Shown: positions 27,014 through 36,303, counted from the first letter of the stretch. The stretch is DNA of 64,000 nt from Hyphomicrobium facile (GCF_900116175.1 NZ_FPCH01000002.1:1054001-1118000); one strand, 5' to 3'. Notes: generated by a model not told the origin, from the letters alone. Program-made: numbers and translations.

Positions 27014-28423
27014 ATGCCTGAACTTCCGAGGACATTTGCGGCGTTCTCGGCCGCCAAAAGCGGCTTGCTTCTGGCCGCGGTGTTTTTCGCTTCGCTCCTG
27101 ACGTTTACTGGCGGCGTTCGCGCCCAAGGCCTTCCGCTCATCCGCGACGCGGAGATCGAGGCGTTGTTGCAGGATTATGCAAAGCCGATTTTCCAAGCGG
27201 CTGGTTTCGGCGGCGGGCGCGTCACGGTTCGCATCGTCAACAACGACGCCTTCAACGCGTTCGTTCTCGATGGCGGCAACGTGTTCGTGCATACCGGCAC
27301 GCTGATGCAGGCCAACACTCCGAACGAAGTCATCGGGGTTATCGCGCATGAAAGCGGGCATATCGCCGGCGGTCACATGGCGGCGCTCAGGGCGCGGATC
27401 GCGAAGGATCAGACGCGCGCGTTGCTCACGCAGGTTCTCGGCATCGGCGCGATGGTTGCGGGCGGCGTGTCAGGCGGCACTGGCGGCCGCGAGACGATGC
27501 AGGGCGGCCAGGCGCTGCTGCAGGGCGGCACCAGCGTCATCATGAAGGGACTATTGGCGGAGCGCCGATCGCAAGAGTCGGCTGCGGACCAAGCCGGCAT
27601 TCAGTATCTTACGGCGACGAAGCAATCCGGCAAGGGCATGCTCGACACGTTCGAGCGGTTCAAGGAGCAGGAATATCTAACGGATCAGTTTCAAGATCCG
27701 TTTGTGCGGTCTCACCCGCTTTCCGTCGACCGCCTGGCACGATTGAACCAACTCGCGACCACGAGCCCTTACTTCGCGCAGAAGGACCCGCCGTCTCTGC
27801 AGCTGCGCCATGATCTCATGCGGGCGAAGCTTTCGGGTTATCTCGAAAACCCGCAGACCGTTTTCAACAGATACCCCGAAAGCAATACTACGCTTCCGGC
27901 CCGCTATGCGCGGGCGATCGGGAAATTCTTCAAAGGTGGTCCTGGCGCTCTCGAAGCTGCCCTACAGGACACCGAAGCGATGATCCGCGAGAATCCGTCT
28001 TATCCGTATTTCCACGAGCTCAAGGCAGACTTCCTGATGAGGACAGGAAAAATGGCCGCGGCGATCCCAAGCCTGCGACAATCTCTCAAGCTGGCGCCGA
28101 ACAGCCCATTAATTCGCGTCGAACTCGCGACTGCGCTGCAAAGTAGCGATAGCGCCGAGGCGCAAAAGGAAGCAGTGGAGCTATTGCGTAAAGCCCTCAT
28201 AGACGATTCCGAGAACGGCCGCGCTTACAGGCTGCTCGCCAATGTATATTATAAGCAGGGTAAGTCCCCGGAGGCTGACGCCATGACGGCGCAAGCCTAC
28301 TTCTACGAAGGAAATATCAAGCAAGCGCAGCTTTTCGCGAAACGCGCGCAACTCCAGCTACGGGCGGGTTCACCCGAGTGGCTGAAAAATGACGACATCA
28401 TCAATTACAAACCGCAGACTTGA
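27014..28423 (+). CDS. M48 family metallopeptidase with TPR region (BepA-like)
   Basis: A 469-residue periplasmic protease and chaperone. Signal peptide: LLLAAVFFASLLTF... ending near ARAQ (about residue 38, VRAQG). The zinc site HESGH is at about 118-122 and the third ligand lies in ERRSQESAADQAG. After about residue 290 come helical TPR repeats (PSYPYFHELKADFLMRTGKMAAAIPSLRQSLKLAPNSP, GRAYRLLANVYYKQGK). The BepA family handles misfolded outer-membrane proteins such as LptD and BAM substrates; that role is inferred. The dsbA-type gene follows in the same direction 37 bases later, so the pair probably forms one periplasmic quality-control unit. Confidence 0.93.
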   Translation: MPELPRTFAAFSAAKSGLLLAAVFFASLLTFTGGVRAQGLPLIRDAEIEALLQDYAKPIFQAAGFGGGRVTVRIVNNDAFNAFVLDGGNVFVHTGTLMQANTPNEVIGVIAHESGHIAGGHMAALRARIAKDQTRALLTQVLGIGAMVAGGVSGGTGGRETMQGGQALLQGGTSVIMKGLLAERRSQESAADQAGIQYLTATKQSGKGMLDTFERFKEQEYLTDQFQDPFVRSHPLSVDRLARLNQLATTSPYFAQKDPPSLQLRHDLMRAKLSGYLENPQTVFNRYPESNTTLPARYARAIGKFFKGGPGALEAALQDTEAMIRENPSYPYFHELKADFLMRTGKMAAAIPSLRQSLKLAPNSPLIRVELATALQSSDSAEAQKEAVELLRKALIDDSENGRAYRLLANVYYKQGKSPEADAMTAQAYFYEGNIKQAQLFAKRAQLQLRAGSPEWLKNDDIINYKPQT

Positions 28424-28460
28424 GCGGCTTTAAGTCTGCGACAACGCGAGATCAGATCAA

Positions 28461-29318
28461 ATGACCTTGAAGACCACATTCTGGAAATCCCTCAACTTGG
28501 CCTCGACCGGCAAAAGGTGCGCCGCAGCCCTCCTCGGATTGGCCCTGCTGGGATCGGCTTTTTCTCCTGCAGTTCACTTCGTGTCCGGAGCCGCGCGCGC
28601 CGATGCGATCGCTCCGACGGCGGGTGGAACCGCTTTTACGGATGAGCAGAAGAAGGCTCTCGGCGACATCATCAAAGACTATCTCCTCAAGAACCCGGAA
28701 ATCATGCTCGAGGTTCAGAACGCCTACGATGAGAAGTCGCAGAAAGAGCAGGAGGCTCGGACCAAGGCTTTCATGGCCGAAAATGCCAAGTCGATCTATC
28801 GCTCGCCGAATAGCTCGGTTGCGGGTAACCCCGATGGCGACATCACGGTTGTCGAATTCTTCGATTTCAACTGCGGCTACTGCAAGCACGGACTTCCCGA
28901 GGTGCAGAAGCTGATCGCCGGCGACAAGAATGTGCGCGTCGTCTTCAAAGAGCTTCCCATCCTGTCGAAGGGCTCGGAAGAGGCTGCGAAGGCGGCACTC
29001 GCAGCCAAGCGGCAGGGCAAATATTGGGAATTCCACCAGGCCATGCTCAGCTCCAAGGGGCAGGCCAATGAGGCGTCGGCATTGAAGGCCGCGGAATCGC
29101 TCGGCCTCGACATGAACAAGTTCAAAGCCGACATGGCGAGCGACGACGTGAAGAACGAGCTTATGGAAATGTTGAAGTTGGCCAAGGCCATGGGCGTCAA
29201 CGGCACACCGCACTTCCTCGTCGGCGACAAATCGGTACCGGGTGCACCGGAGGACCTGCACGAACAGCTCGAAGCGCTCGTTACGGATTTCCGCAAGAAC
29301 AAGTGCGCAACCTGCTGA
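28461..29318 (+). CDS. DsbA-family thiol:disulfide oxidoreductase
   Basis: A 285-residue periplasmic protein with a signal peptide (residues about 18-50). A helical N-terminal region with EQKKALGDIIKDYLLKNPEIMLEVQNAY (the Scs/Com1 type oligomerisation helix) precedes the thioredoxin fold. The active site is DFNCGYCKHGLPEV (CxxC near residue 137), and the cis-Pro loop is GVNGTPHFLVGD. The chain ends in CATC, giving an extra C-terminal Cys pair. The N-terminal helix suggests a disulfide isomerase or trimeric ScsC-like role. It lies between the M48 protease and aroQ. Confidence 0.92.
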   Translation: MTLKTTFWKSLNLASTGKRCAAALLGLALLGSAFSPAVHFVSGAARADAIAPTAGGTAFTDEQKKALGDIIKDYLLKNPEIMLEVQNAYDEKSQKEQEARTKAFMAENAKSIYRSPNSSVAGNPDGDITVVEFFDFNCGYCKHGLPEVQKLIAGDKNVRVVFKELPILSKGSEEAAKAALAAKRQGKYWEFHQAMLSSKGQANEASALKAAESLGLDMNKFKADMASDDVKNELMEMLKLAKAMGVNGTPHFLVGDKSVPGAPEDLHEQLEALVTDFRKNKCATC

Positions 29319-29372
29319 GCCAGTCCGCTCGAAATATCGAGTTGCCGCAGCTAGTTACCATATTTTGCACGT

Positions 29373-29402
29373 CAAAGTGCGCGGCCACGCCCGCGCACTT
29401 TG
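29373..29402. repeat. Perfect 12-bp inverted repeat between dsbA-type gene and aroQ
   Basis: CAAAGTGCGCGG (29373-29384) and CCGCGCACTTTG (29391-29402) pair perfectly around a 6-base loop. No T run follows on the plus strand. It may be a Rho-assisted or weak terminator, or an mRNA 3' stabiliser for the upstream pair. Confidence 0.7.
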
Positions 29403-29482
29403 CGCATTCGTAGAAAGCTGATAGACCCAGGGCTCCGCAATTGGCTCGGGCGTCAGTCCGGTGCCCGAACGGCCTCCAAAAC

Positions 29483-29938
29483 ATGACATCCCACGTTTAC
29501 GTTCTGAACGGTCCCAATCTAAATATGCTCGGCGTCCGGGAACCAGAAGTCTATGGTACCGAGACGCTCGACGATCTTCGCGTCCGCACGGAGAAGGCGG
29601 CGGCGAAGAACGGGCTTTCCATAGATTTCCGGCAGTCGAACATCGAGGGGGAAATCGTGAGCTGGGTGCAGGAGGCGCGCGGCAAAGCGAAGGGCATCAT
29701 CATCAACGCGGGCGGGTACACGCACACGTCCGTTGCCATTCTCGATGCCTTGCAAGCCGTCAGCCTTCCCGTCATCGAGGTTCACCTCTCGAACATCTTC
29801 CGGCGGGATCAGTTTCGCCAGCATTCCTACATTTCACTCGCAGCGACGGGCGTGATCTGCGGCCTTGGCGCCAAGGGCTACGAACTTGCCATCGAGGCGA
29901 TGGCCAACATCGTGAACAAATCCACAAGCAAAGCGTGA
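29483..29938 (+). CDS. aroQ: 3-dehydroquinate dehydratase, type II
   Basis: A 151-residue cytosolic enzyme that dehydrates 3-dehydroquinate to 3-dehydroshikimate in the shikimate pathway. Signatures are VLNGPNLNMLGVREPEVYG (with the catalytic Tyr, about residues 6-24), FRQSNIEGEIVSWVQ, IIINAGGYTHTSVAILDAL (about 73-91) and VIEVHLSNIFRRDQFRQHSYIS (catalytic His near 100). The start at 29483 gives the family length; an upstream in-frame ATG-like start at 29441 is not needed. It heads the aroQ-accB-accC order seen in many alphaproteobacteria, 60 bases before accB. Confidence 0.96.
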   Translation: MTSHVYVLNGPNLNMLGVREPEVYGTETLDDLRVRTEKAAAKNGLSIDFRQSNIEGEIVSWVQEARGKAKGIIINAGGYTHTSVAILDALQAVSLPVIEVHLSNIFRRDQFRQHSYISLAATGVICGLGAKGYELAIEAMANIVNKSTSKA

Positions 29939-29998
29939 CGCCGAACCCCGAGCTTACGCTATAAGACGCACGCCAACAAAATCGAGGACACGGGACTG

Positions 29999-30487
29999 AT
30001 GAGCGCAAAAGACCAAGGGCCGAAAGCAGCAAGCGCCGAAGGTCAGATGATCCGCGAGCTAGCCGAGCTTTTGAACGCTACGGGCCTGACGGAAATCGAG
30101 ATCGAAAAGAGCGGTCTCAAGGTTCGCGTCGCGAAGACCATTTCGATTACGGCCGCGCCGCAGGCTTATGCCCCGGCTCCCGTCGCCGCTCCGTCGGCTG
30201 CACCAAGCGAAGCAAAGCCGCCAGCCGCCGCTTCCGGCGATCTGTCAAAGCATCCCGGCGCCGTAAAGTCGCCGATGGTCGGCACCGCCTACCGCTCGCC
30301 GGAACCGGGCGCTCCCTTGTTTTGCGAAGTCGGCAGCAAGGTCAATCAGGGCGATACTCTGCTGATCATCGAAGCCATGAAGACGATGAACCAGATACCC
30401 GCTCCGCGCAGCGGCACCGTCAAAGCAATCCTCATCGAGAACGCTCAGCCCGTCGAGTATGGCGAGCCACTGATCATCATAGAATAG
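29999..30487 (+). CDS. accB: Biotin carboxyl carrier protein of acetyl-CoA carboxylase
   Basis: A 162-residue BCCP. The N-terminal helix region [19 protein letters not shown] binds biotin carboxylase; an Ala/Pro linker spans about residues 52-80; the biotinyl domain begins at [20 protein letters not shown] and contains the biotinylated Lys in [11 protein letters not shown] (about 125-130). It ends in PLIIIE. Biotin on this Lys accepts CO2 from AccC and carries it to the AccAD transferase for malonyl-CoA synthesis. accC follows 41 bases later. Confidence 0.97.
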   Translation: MSAKDQGPKAASAEGQMIRELAELLNATGLTEIEIEKSGLKVRVAKTISITAAPQAYAPAPVAAPSAAPSEAKPPAAASGDLSKHPGAVKSPMVGTAYRSPEPGAPLFCEVGSKVNQGDTLLIIEAMKTMNQIPAPRSGTVKAILIENAQPVEYGEPLIIIE

Positions 30488-30528
30488 AGCGCTACCGGTA
30501 GCCCCGGCAAAGACGCCCTGGAGTGCAA

Positions 30529-31869
30529 ATGTTCGATAAGATACTGATTGCCAATCGAGGAGAGATCGCGCTGCGGATACAGCGCGCCTGCCGAGAACTT
30601 GGGATCGCAACAGTCGCCGTCCATTCAACCGCCGATGCCGACGCCATGCACGTCAGGCTCGCGGACGAAAGCGTTTGCATCGGGCCGCCTTCGGCGCGCG
30701 AGAGCTATCTCAACATTCCAGCGCTCGTCACGGCTTGCGAAATCACCGGCGCGGACGCCGTCCACCCGGGCTACGGATTCCTATCGGAGAATGCGCGTTT
30801 CGCGGAGATTCTCGAAGAGCACAAGATCACCTTCATCGGCCCGACGTCCGAGCACATCCGGATCATGGGCGACAAGATCGAGGCGAAGGAAACGGCGAAG
30901 AAGCTCGGGATTCCTGTCGTACCTGGTTCAGCGGGTGCGGTGACGAGCGAAACCGAGGCGATGAAGATCGCCAAGGACATGGGCTTTCCCGTACTCATCA
31001 AAGCGGCGGCAGGCGGCGGCGGCCGCGGCATGAAAGTCGCGACGTCGGCGGCAGACCTCGGCATGGCGCTATCGACCGCGCGGTCGGAAGCCAAGGCCGC
31101 CTTCAACGACGACGCCGTCTACATCGAGAAATATCTCCAGAAGCCGCGGCATATCGAAATTCAGGTTTTCGGAGACGGCAAAGGCGACGCCGTCCACCTC
31201 GGTGAGCGCGACTGCTCACTGCAGCGCCGGCACCAGAAAGTTCTCGAGGAAAGCCCGTCGCCCGCTCTCAACGCGGCCCAGCGCCAGAAGATCGGCACGA
31301 CCGTCGCCGAGGCGATGAAGAAGATCAAGTATCGCGGCGCCGGAACTGTCGAGTTTCTTTTCGAGGACGGCGAATTCTATTTCATCGAGATGAACACCCG
31401 CCTGCAGGTCGAACATCCGGTTACCGAGATGGTCACCGGGACCGACCTCGTGCTCGAGCAGATCCGCGTCGCCGCCGGGTTGCCGTTAAGCTTCACGCAG
31501 GACGACATCGAACTCAAGGGGCACGCGATCGAGTGCCGTATCTGCGCGGAAAACCCGAAGGATTTTCGCCCGTCGCCGGGCCAGATCACGTATTGGCACC
31601 CGCCGGGCGGTCTTGGCGTCAGGGTCGACAGCGGCGTTTACCAGGGTTACCGGATCCCGCCCTTCTACGACAGCCTCATCGGAAAGCTGATTGTTACGGG
31701 CAAGACGCGCAATGACGCCCTGATGCGTTTGCGCCGCGCCCTGGCCGAGTTCGTCATAGACGGCATTGAAACGACGATCCCGCTGTTCCAGGATCTCGTT
31801 AAAGACCCCGACATCGTAAATGGCGTCTACGATATTCACTGGCTCGAAAAACATTTAGGGATGAAGTAG
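30529..31869 (+). CDS. accC: Biotin carboxylase subunit of acetyl-CoA carboxylase
   Basis: A 446-residue ATP-grasp enzyme that carboxylates biotin on AccB. Features: DKILIANRGEIALRI (about residues 3-17), HPGYGFLSENARFAE (about 83-97), the glycine-rich ATP lid KAAAGGGGRGMKV (about 158-170), EKYLQKPRHIEIQ (about 200-212), and the active site FIEMNTRLQVEHPVTEMVTGTDLV (about 285-308). The ATG at 30529 is chosen; a GTG two codons earlier is possible. Located between accB and aat, 60 bases before the latter. Confidence 0.97.
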   Translation: MFDKILIANRGEIALRIQRACRELGIATVAVHSTADADAMHVRLADESVCIGPPSARESYLNIPALVTACEITGADAVHPGYGFLSENARFAEILEEHKITFIGPTSEHIRIMGDKIEAKETAKKLGIPVVPGSAGAVTSETEAMKIAKDMGFPVLIKAAAGGGGRGMKVATSAADLGMALSTARSEAKAAFNDDAVYIEKYLQKPRHIEIQVFGDGKGDAVHLGERDCSLQRRHQKVLEESPSPALNAAQRQKIGTTVAEAMKKIKYRGAGTVEFLFEDGEFYFIEMNTRLQVEHPVTEMVTGTDLVLEQIRVAAGLPLSFTQDDIELKGHAIECRICAENPKDFRPSPGQITYWHPPGGLGVRVDSGVYQGYRIPPFYDSLIGKLIVTGKTRNDALMRLRRALAEFVIDGIETTIPLFQDLVKDPDIVNGVYDIHWLEKHLGMK

Positions 31870-31929
31870 ACTTTGCCTCTGCGCGATATGTTCCGCGCGC
31901 GTCCGAGAGTTCGCTTGGCAATTGGCAGC

Positions 31930-32613
31930 ATGGCGTCGCGCGACGACCCAATGTTCGAGATCACGCCGCAGGTTCTCCTGAAAGCCTATAGCTGCGGCAT
32001 TTTTCCAATGGCGGAAAGCGCGGACGATCCTGCGCTCTACTGGATCGAACCGCAGCAGCGGGGCGTCCTGCCCCTCGATGGGTTGCATATTCCCCGTCGT
32101 CTTCTCAGAACGGTCAGAACGACACCTTTCAGGGTCACGGTCGACACCGACTATGAGCGCGTGATCGATGGTTGCGCGGCGCCGCGCGCCGGCCGGATGT
32201 CGACCTGGATCAACACGCGCATCCGCAGCCTCTATCGCGAGCTGTTCGACATCGGCGCCTGCCACACCGTCGAGGTTTGGAACGGCGGCGAGTTGGTTGG
32301 CGGGCTCTACGGCGTAGCACTGAAAAGCGCATTCTTCGGCGAGAGCATGTTCTCGACTGAGCGCGACGCTTCCAAGGTCGCGCTGGTGCATCTCGCCGCG
32401 CGGCTGATCAAGGGCGGCTTCACGCTGCTCGATACGCAGTTCGTGACCGATCACCTCCGCCAATTCGGGACGATCGAACTCGACCGGAGCGCATTCCAGC
32501 GGCAGCTCGAAAAGGCGCTCGAGAAGAACGCCGATTTCTACGCGTTACGCCCTGACGCTTCGGGAGCCGAGGTCGCCGCGATCTTCTCGTCCGAGCACGC
32601 AGCCAGCAAATAG
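31930..32613 (+). CDS. aat: Leucyl/phenylalanyl-tRNA-protein transferase
   Basis: A roughly 227-residue enzyme of the N-end rule pathway that adds Leu or Phe from tRNA to N-terminal Arg/Lys of proteins, marking them for ClpAP. Signatures: [20 protein letters not shown] (about residues 11-30), [54 protein letters not shown] (about 138-166) and [21 protein letters not shown]. An upstream TTG at 31873 would add 19 residues; the ATG at 31930 is preferred because [12 protein letters not shown] is the usual alphaproteobacterial start. Confidence 0.95.
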   Translation: MASRDDPMFEITPQVLLKAYSCGIFPMAESADDPALYWIEPQQRGVLPLDGLHIPRRLLRTVRTTPFRVTVDTDYERVIDGCAAPRAGRMSTWINTRIRSLYRELFDIGACHTVEVWNGGELVGGLYGVALKSAFFGESMFSTERDASKVALVHLAARLIKGGFTLLDTQFVTDHLRQFGTIELDRSAFQRQLEKALEKNADFYALRPDASGAEVAAIFSSEHAASK

Positions 32614-32658
32614 TCCGATACGCCCTTTCGAGCCGAGGCTTTAGGTGAGAACAGCGGC

Positions 32659-33903
32659 TTATTCGGCGGCTGACTTGATCAAGGTCGCGCAGTCGTTGCC
32701 GGCGGGCTTACCTGCGAAGCGAGCCTTGATCCATTCTTCGGCCGTCGCGCCACCCATTACCATCGATCCGTTGTGATCGGCTCCGGCGAAGATTTTGTAT
32801 TCGACGACATTACCCCCAGCGCACATCTGACGAACCAGTGCGTTCGTCGTCTCAGGGAACACCGTCACGTCGTCCGTCCCCTGGATCACGAGAGTGGGCG
32901 CGGAAATTTCCAAGGCGCCGGGTTCATTCTTGGCACCGAATTTCAGGAGCGGTTCGAGATCGGGGTTCGCGACGAACTGGTCCTTCGCGATTGCCGTCGA
33001 CCAGTAGCCGGTTGTCAACGCGTGGCTCATGCATTGCTCTTGCAGGTCGGGCAAATGCGCGATCGCCTCCGGGCTGAGAATGCGTTTCAGATCGATCGCC
33101 GGATCGGTCGTCGCGTAGGACTGCAGGGTATAGAGCACATAAGGCAGCGACAGCTCGGTCTTTGCCGATTTCATAACGGCAGCGAGGCGTTCGGCGATCT
33201 GCGATCCGGGCGCGAAGGCGACATTGCCCTGAAGTTCCAGCCCGGGGACATAAGAGGGTCCTTCGGCGGCCGCGAAGAGATCGACCTGTCCGCCCTGAGA
33301 GTGGCCCATCACAACGTAGCGCTTGCCGATGTCCGGCTCCAGGATGCGTCCGGCACGCAGCATGTCGAGCGCGTTACGGCCCGTGGGTACGCCCTGCAAG
33401 AATGGATGGAAGCCCGCAATGCCCAAACCTTGATAGTCGGTCGCGACGACCGCAAATCCGTTTTTCACGAAGCCGTCGAGAAGGTGCGAGATCGTCTCGA
33501 TGTAGGAATGCTCGGGGCCTTGGGCGTTATCGCGAGAGGGCGCACAGATCGCGTTGAGGCCCGTCGTGCCGTGGGTCCACGTGATCACCGGCCAGCCGCC
33601 TTCGGGTGGTTCGCCCTTCGGGATCGAGACCGTTCCGGAAACGGCCGTGCTCTTTCCATTCTGGTCGAGCGAGCGATAGAGCACCAAGCTGTTCCGCGCC
33701 GCACTGGGAAGCGCCATCGTACCATCGAGCGCACGCGCATAGATCAGCGAGCCGCGCTCGCCGTCCGGCAAATTCGACGGCGGTGTGTAGAACGCGTCGC
33801 CTGCGGGGCCTTGAGGAATTTCGCCGGCCGTTACAGCGAGTGCGGCGATCGCCGAGGCGAGTGCACATGCGCTCGCCATCACAAAGTTCCGCACGATGGT
33901 CAT
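32659..33903 (-). CDS. Secretory lipase-like alpha/beta hydrolase
   Basis: A 414-residue exported hydrolase resembling the secretory lipase (LIP) family. A signal peptide covers about residues 1-26 (ASAIAALAVTAG). The alpha/beta fold shows WPVITWTHGTTG (oxyanion region), DYQGLGIAGFHPFLQG, the nucleophile elbow VMGHSQGGQ (Ser near residue 200), a late Asp in VIQGTDDVTVFPETT (near 343) and a His in FAGADHNGSM (near 379). Eight or so Cys are absent from the core but four are conserved-looking (ICAPS, QCMSH, MCAGG, DCATL). It likely cleaves esters in the periplasm or outside; the substrate is unknown. Confidence 0.85.
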   Translation of the reverse strand: MTIVRNFVMASACALASAIAALAVTAGEIPQGPAGDAFYTPPSNLPDGERGSLIYARALDGTMALPSAARNSLVLYRSLDQNGKSTAVSGTVSIPKGEPPEGGWPVITWTHGTTGLNAICAPSRDNAQGPEHSYIETISHLLDGFVKNGFAVVATDYQGLGIAGFHPFLQGVPTGRNALDMLRAGRILEPDIGKRYVVMGHSQGGQVDLFAAAEGPSYVPGLELQGNVAFAPGSQIAERLAAVMKSAKTELSLPYVLYTLQSYATTDPAIDLKRILSPEAIAHLPDLQEQCMSHALTTGYWSTAIAKDQFVANPDLEPLLKFGAKNEPGALEISAPTLVIQGTDDVTVFPETTNALVRQMCAGGNVVEYKIFAGADHNGSMVMGGATAEEWIKARFAGKPAGNDCATLIKSAAE

Positions 33904-34610
33904 GGCTCTAGCCCCCCGATATCAGCAGGGCGGTCTTAGGAGGGGCGGCCTAATAGCGCGTAAACTTTTTGATTTGTAGCTGACGACTCCGCTGCGCGGA
34001 GCCGGCCGCTAGGCACGTAGGACTTCAACTGTCAGCGCGCATCGCGCAGCAGACCGGTCGCCAACTGCCGGAATGCGCAGACAGCCTTGTCCAATACGCT
34101 TGAGGGATCATCGGCTGCAGCGACCCAGAGTGCGGAAACAGCTCGACCATGCAATCGAGGCGGTGTTGACATCGCTGATCGCGTAGTTTCAATCGACATC
34201 GATGGCAAGTGTTGGGCGTCAAGCCGAAAACTTGCCAACGTCAGGAGAATGGGCTGGACCGTCGGCAGGTGCGCTTTGCGTATCAACGTGTCCAGCGCAA
34301 CCAGAATCCTGACTGGAACCTGTAGAAGGAACGATCCTGCCCTCGCTGCGTCGTGCTCGCCCTGCAGGTTCCAATTTGTCGGTAGATGGGGCTGCGACTG
34401 CACCGGGCTCGTTCACAGCCGTGGCGTGACCATCTATCGAAAGAGCGGCGGCAGAATGGGCGTCCCCGGTGGAAGTCAACGGCTACACCCCGCCGCCGCT
34501 CGCTCTCACTAGGCTCACTCCCACTGGTCTCGCTCGACACGACGGGCGTGTTCGCTCGCAGCGTCGAGGATTGCCCTCTCGTGGATCACAGGCGGTGACC
34601 GGTGAACAGG
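33904..34610. other. Gene-poor region with gene remnants
   Basis: About 700 bases upstream of the lipase gene and downstream of the cupin gene. Frames on both strands are open by chance in GC-rich DNA but lack ribosome sites and family motifs, apart from an amidase-like fragment at about 34440-34620. It looks like decayed accessory DNA. Confidence 0.5.
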
Positions 34611-34620
34611 TCAGGAATAC
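34440..34620 (+). pseudogene. Relic of an amidase-signature-family gene
   Basis: The frame holding SLDTTGVFARSVEDCPLVD (about 34519-34585) matches the well-conserved stretch of amidase-signature enzymes downstream of the catalytic Ser (typically LDTxGxFARSVxDxALLD). A shift by one base after that gives AVTGEQ, as expected next in the family. The catalytic Ser-cisSer-Lys region is not readable nearby and no start or normal length is possible, so this is a frameshifted fragment. Confidence 0.5.
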
Positions 34621-35075
34621 GGGTTCGAGGCAGGAGCCCCGGTGCTGTTGGTCCATATGTCGTCGGGAAGAGAGCGGTCCCGATGACAGACTCGATCGTG
34701 GTCGGGATAGGTGATCGTATCGACAGGCGCGCGCGTGCCGACGATAAGACACCGAGTGGGGCGCGTACTGCGATTGTGCAGGTGATGGCCCACCGCCACA
34801 CCCGCTTTGAAGGCGGCGGCATCGCCAGCCCGTAGTATCCTTTCGCTTTCGCCCTCGATCAGCGTTACTTCACCTTCCAACACATAGACCAGCTCATCCT
34901 CTGCGCTGTGCCAATGCGTGAGGGAAGACCGAGAACCTGGTTCGAGAACCTCTATGAGTGCGCCGAACTGCGTCAGTCCCGCGGCTTCGCTGATCCAGAA
35001 TGTGCGCGCCGGGCCGCAAACATTATCCGGCTCGCGATCCTCATGGACAAACTCCTTAGGCGTCATTGCGGGCAT
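34611..35075 (-). CDS. Cupin-domain protein
   Basis: A 154-residue small beta-barrel protein. Cupin motif 1 reads THWHSAEDELVYVLEGEVTLIEG (about residues 53-75; His, His, Glu metal ligands), and motif 2 reads GDAAAFKAGVAVGHHLHNRS (about 82-101). The N-terminus contains ARTFWISEAAGLTQFGALIEVLEPGSRS, as in cupins annotated as mannose-6-phosphate isomerase-like. The start at 35075 has AGGAG 7 bases upstream. No enzyme activity can be named. Flanked by relics and an ArsR-type unit. Confidence 0.85.
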   Translation of the reverse strand: MPAMTPKEFVHEDREPDNVCGPARTFWISEAAGLTQFGALIEVLEPGSRSSLTHWHSAEDELVYVLEGEVTLIEGESERILRAGDAAAFKAGVAVGHHLHNRSTRPTRCLIVGTRAPVDTITYPDHDRVCHRDRSLPDDIWTNSTGAPASNPYS

Positions 35076-35352
35076 CGGCAGTCTCCTGGACATTCCAATA
35101 TGACATCGAAGGTATCTAACGGCATGACGTCTCGGAAGTAGAACTCCTCTGCTTCGTGCCGCTGTCGTTCCCAAGGATCGATTGCCCCCTCGCGCGCCAG
35201 CAGGCTTCGATGATTGCTGCGCCCAGCTGGCCCGCGCCAGAGTCGATTTGCCCGCGCCGCTTCGGCCTCCCCTCTCTCTTGCGACAATGCCCGACGCCCC
35301 AGGAGGGCAACACAAGACGCGGGCTTGCCAAGCGCGGCGGCCGCCTGTATTG

Positions 35353-35380
35353 CTATACTTAGGATTCTACCTAAGTATAG
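35353..35380. promoter_or_regulatory. Perfect 11-bp palindromic operator of the ArsR/SRPBCC unit
   Basis: CTATACTTAGG (35353-35363), 6-base spacer, CCTAAGTATAG (35370-35380). It lies 43 bases before the ArsR-type start, is AT-rich in a GC-rich setting, and probably overlaps the -10 region. Autoregulation by the ArsR protein is inferred. Confidence 0.7.
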
Positions 35381-35422
35381 GAATTGATGTGGGGCGGGTC
35401 TCGCTCCGCTCGGATCGAAGAC

Positions 35423-35773
35423 ATGATGCATTCCGCCAGTACCCAACCGGAAATCGACCAGATCTTCCGCGCGCTGTCCGATCCCACGCGCCGTGACGTC
35501 GTCGAGCGACTGAGCGCCGGGCAGGCCTCGGTCAGCGAGCTGGCCGCGCCCTATGCGATGGCGCTGCCCTCGTTCGTCGAACACCTGCGCGTGCTCGAGG
35601 GCTGCGGGCTGGTCACGTCACGCAAGAAGGGTCGGGTGCGCACCTACAGCCTGGCCCCGCAGCAACTGAAATTCGCCGAAGACTGGCTTGGCCGGCAGCG
35701 CAGGCTCTGGGAAGGCCGCCTCGATCGTCTCGACGCCTACTTGCTCAAATTGAAAAAGGAGAAGCCCCAGTGA
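35423..35773 (+). CDS. ArsR-family winged-helix repressor
   Basis: A 116-residue HTH protein. The DNA-binding domain is [64 protein letters not shown] (about residues 13-76), with the recognition helix in [13 protein letters not shown]. It lacks the ELCVCDL metal-binding Cys pair of classical ArsR, so a metal is not the expected signal. The last bases overlap the SRPBCC gene start (GTGA), so the two are translationally coupled; ArsR-AHSA1 pairs of this kind are common. The start at 35423 has a second ATG immediately after. Confidence 0.92.
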   Translation: MMHSASTQPEIDQIFRALSDPTRRDVVERLSAGQASVSELAAPYAMALPSFVEHLRVLEGCGLVTSRKKGRVRTYSLAPQQLKFAEDWLGRQRRLWEGRLDRLDAYLLKLKKEKPQ

Positions 35774-36255
35774 GCGTGATCAAGATCAATCCCAAGCTCG
35801 ACCTCGTGCTCGAGCGCGAGATCGACGTCCCAGTCGAGTTGGTCTGGATCGCCTGGACGACACCTCGCCACCTCAAGGAATGGTTCGTACCGAAGCCCTG
35901 GACGATCAGCCGCTGCGAGATCGACCTGCGCCCCGGCGGCGCCTTCAACACGACGATGCGCTCGCCCGAGGGCGAGGAGTTCCCCAACGACGGCTGCTTT
36001 CTGGAAATCGTCGAGCACCGGCGCCTCGTCTTCACCGACGCGCTGCTGCCGGGATTCCGTCCGTCCGAAAAGCCGTTCTTCACCGGTGCCCTGCTGCTCG
36101 AGCCGCACGGCCAGGGCACCAAGTACACCGCCATCGCCCTCCACGGCACCGAGGAAGTCCGCAAAAATCACGAGGGGATGGGCTTCCACGATGGCTGGGG
36201 CACGGTCGCCGGCCAGATGGTCGACTATATCAAGGGCGGGAAGATCTCGCACTGA
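35770..36255 (+). CDS. SRPBCC (AHSA1-like) ligand-binding protein
   Basis: A 161-residue START/Bet v 1-fold protein. Family features are [28 protein letters not shown] (about residues 14-41), [39 protein letters not shown] (about 55-93) and a final helix [15 protein letters not shown]. Start is GTG within the ArsR stop. It probably binds a small hydrophobic ligand and may be the effector or sensor partner of the ArsR protein; the ligand is unknown. Confidence 0.9.
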   Translation: MSVIKINPKLDLVLEREIDVPVELVWIAWTTPRHLKEWFVPKPWTISRCEIDLRPGGAFNTTMRSPEGEEFPNDGCFLEIVEHRRLVFTDALLPGFRPSEKPFFTGALLLEPHGQGTKYTAIALHGTEEVRKNHEGMGFHDGWGTVAGQMVDYIKGGKISH

Positions 36256-36303
36256 TCGGGCCTGCTGGGGTCAGCATTTTCAGCATTTCATGGAAGGACT
36301 GTC

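Noticed and set aside
34032-34403. 123-residue minus-strand frame in the gene-poor region
   Set aside because: Ends with a protein-like LDKAVCAFRQLATGLLRDAR but has no family match, no ribosome site and overlaps equally open frames; too weak to call.
35076-35352. Possible decayed gene on the minus strand (EGAIDPWERQRHEAEEFYFRDVMPLDTFDVI)
   Set aside because: Looks somewhat protein-like but has no start, no family assignment and lies in the intergenic stretch before the ArsR operator.
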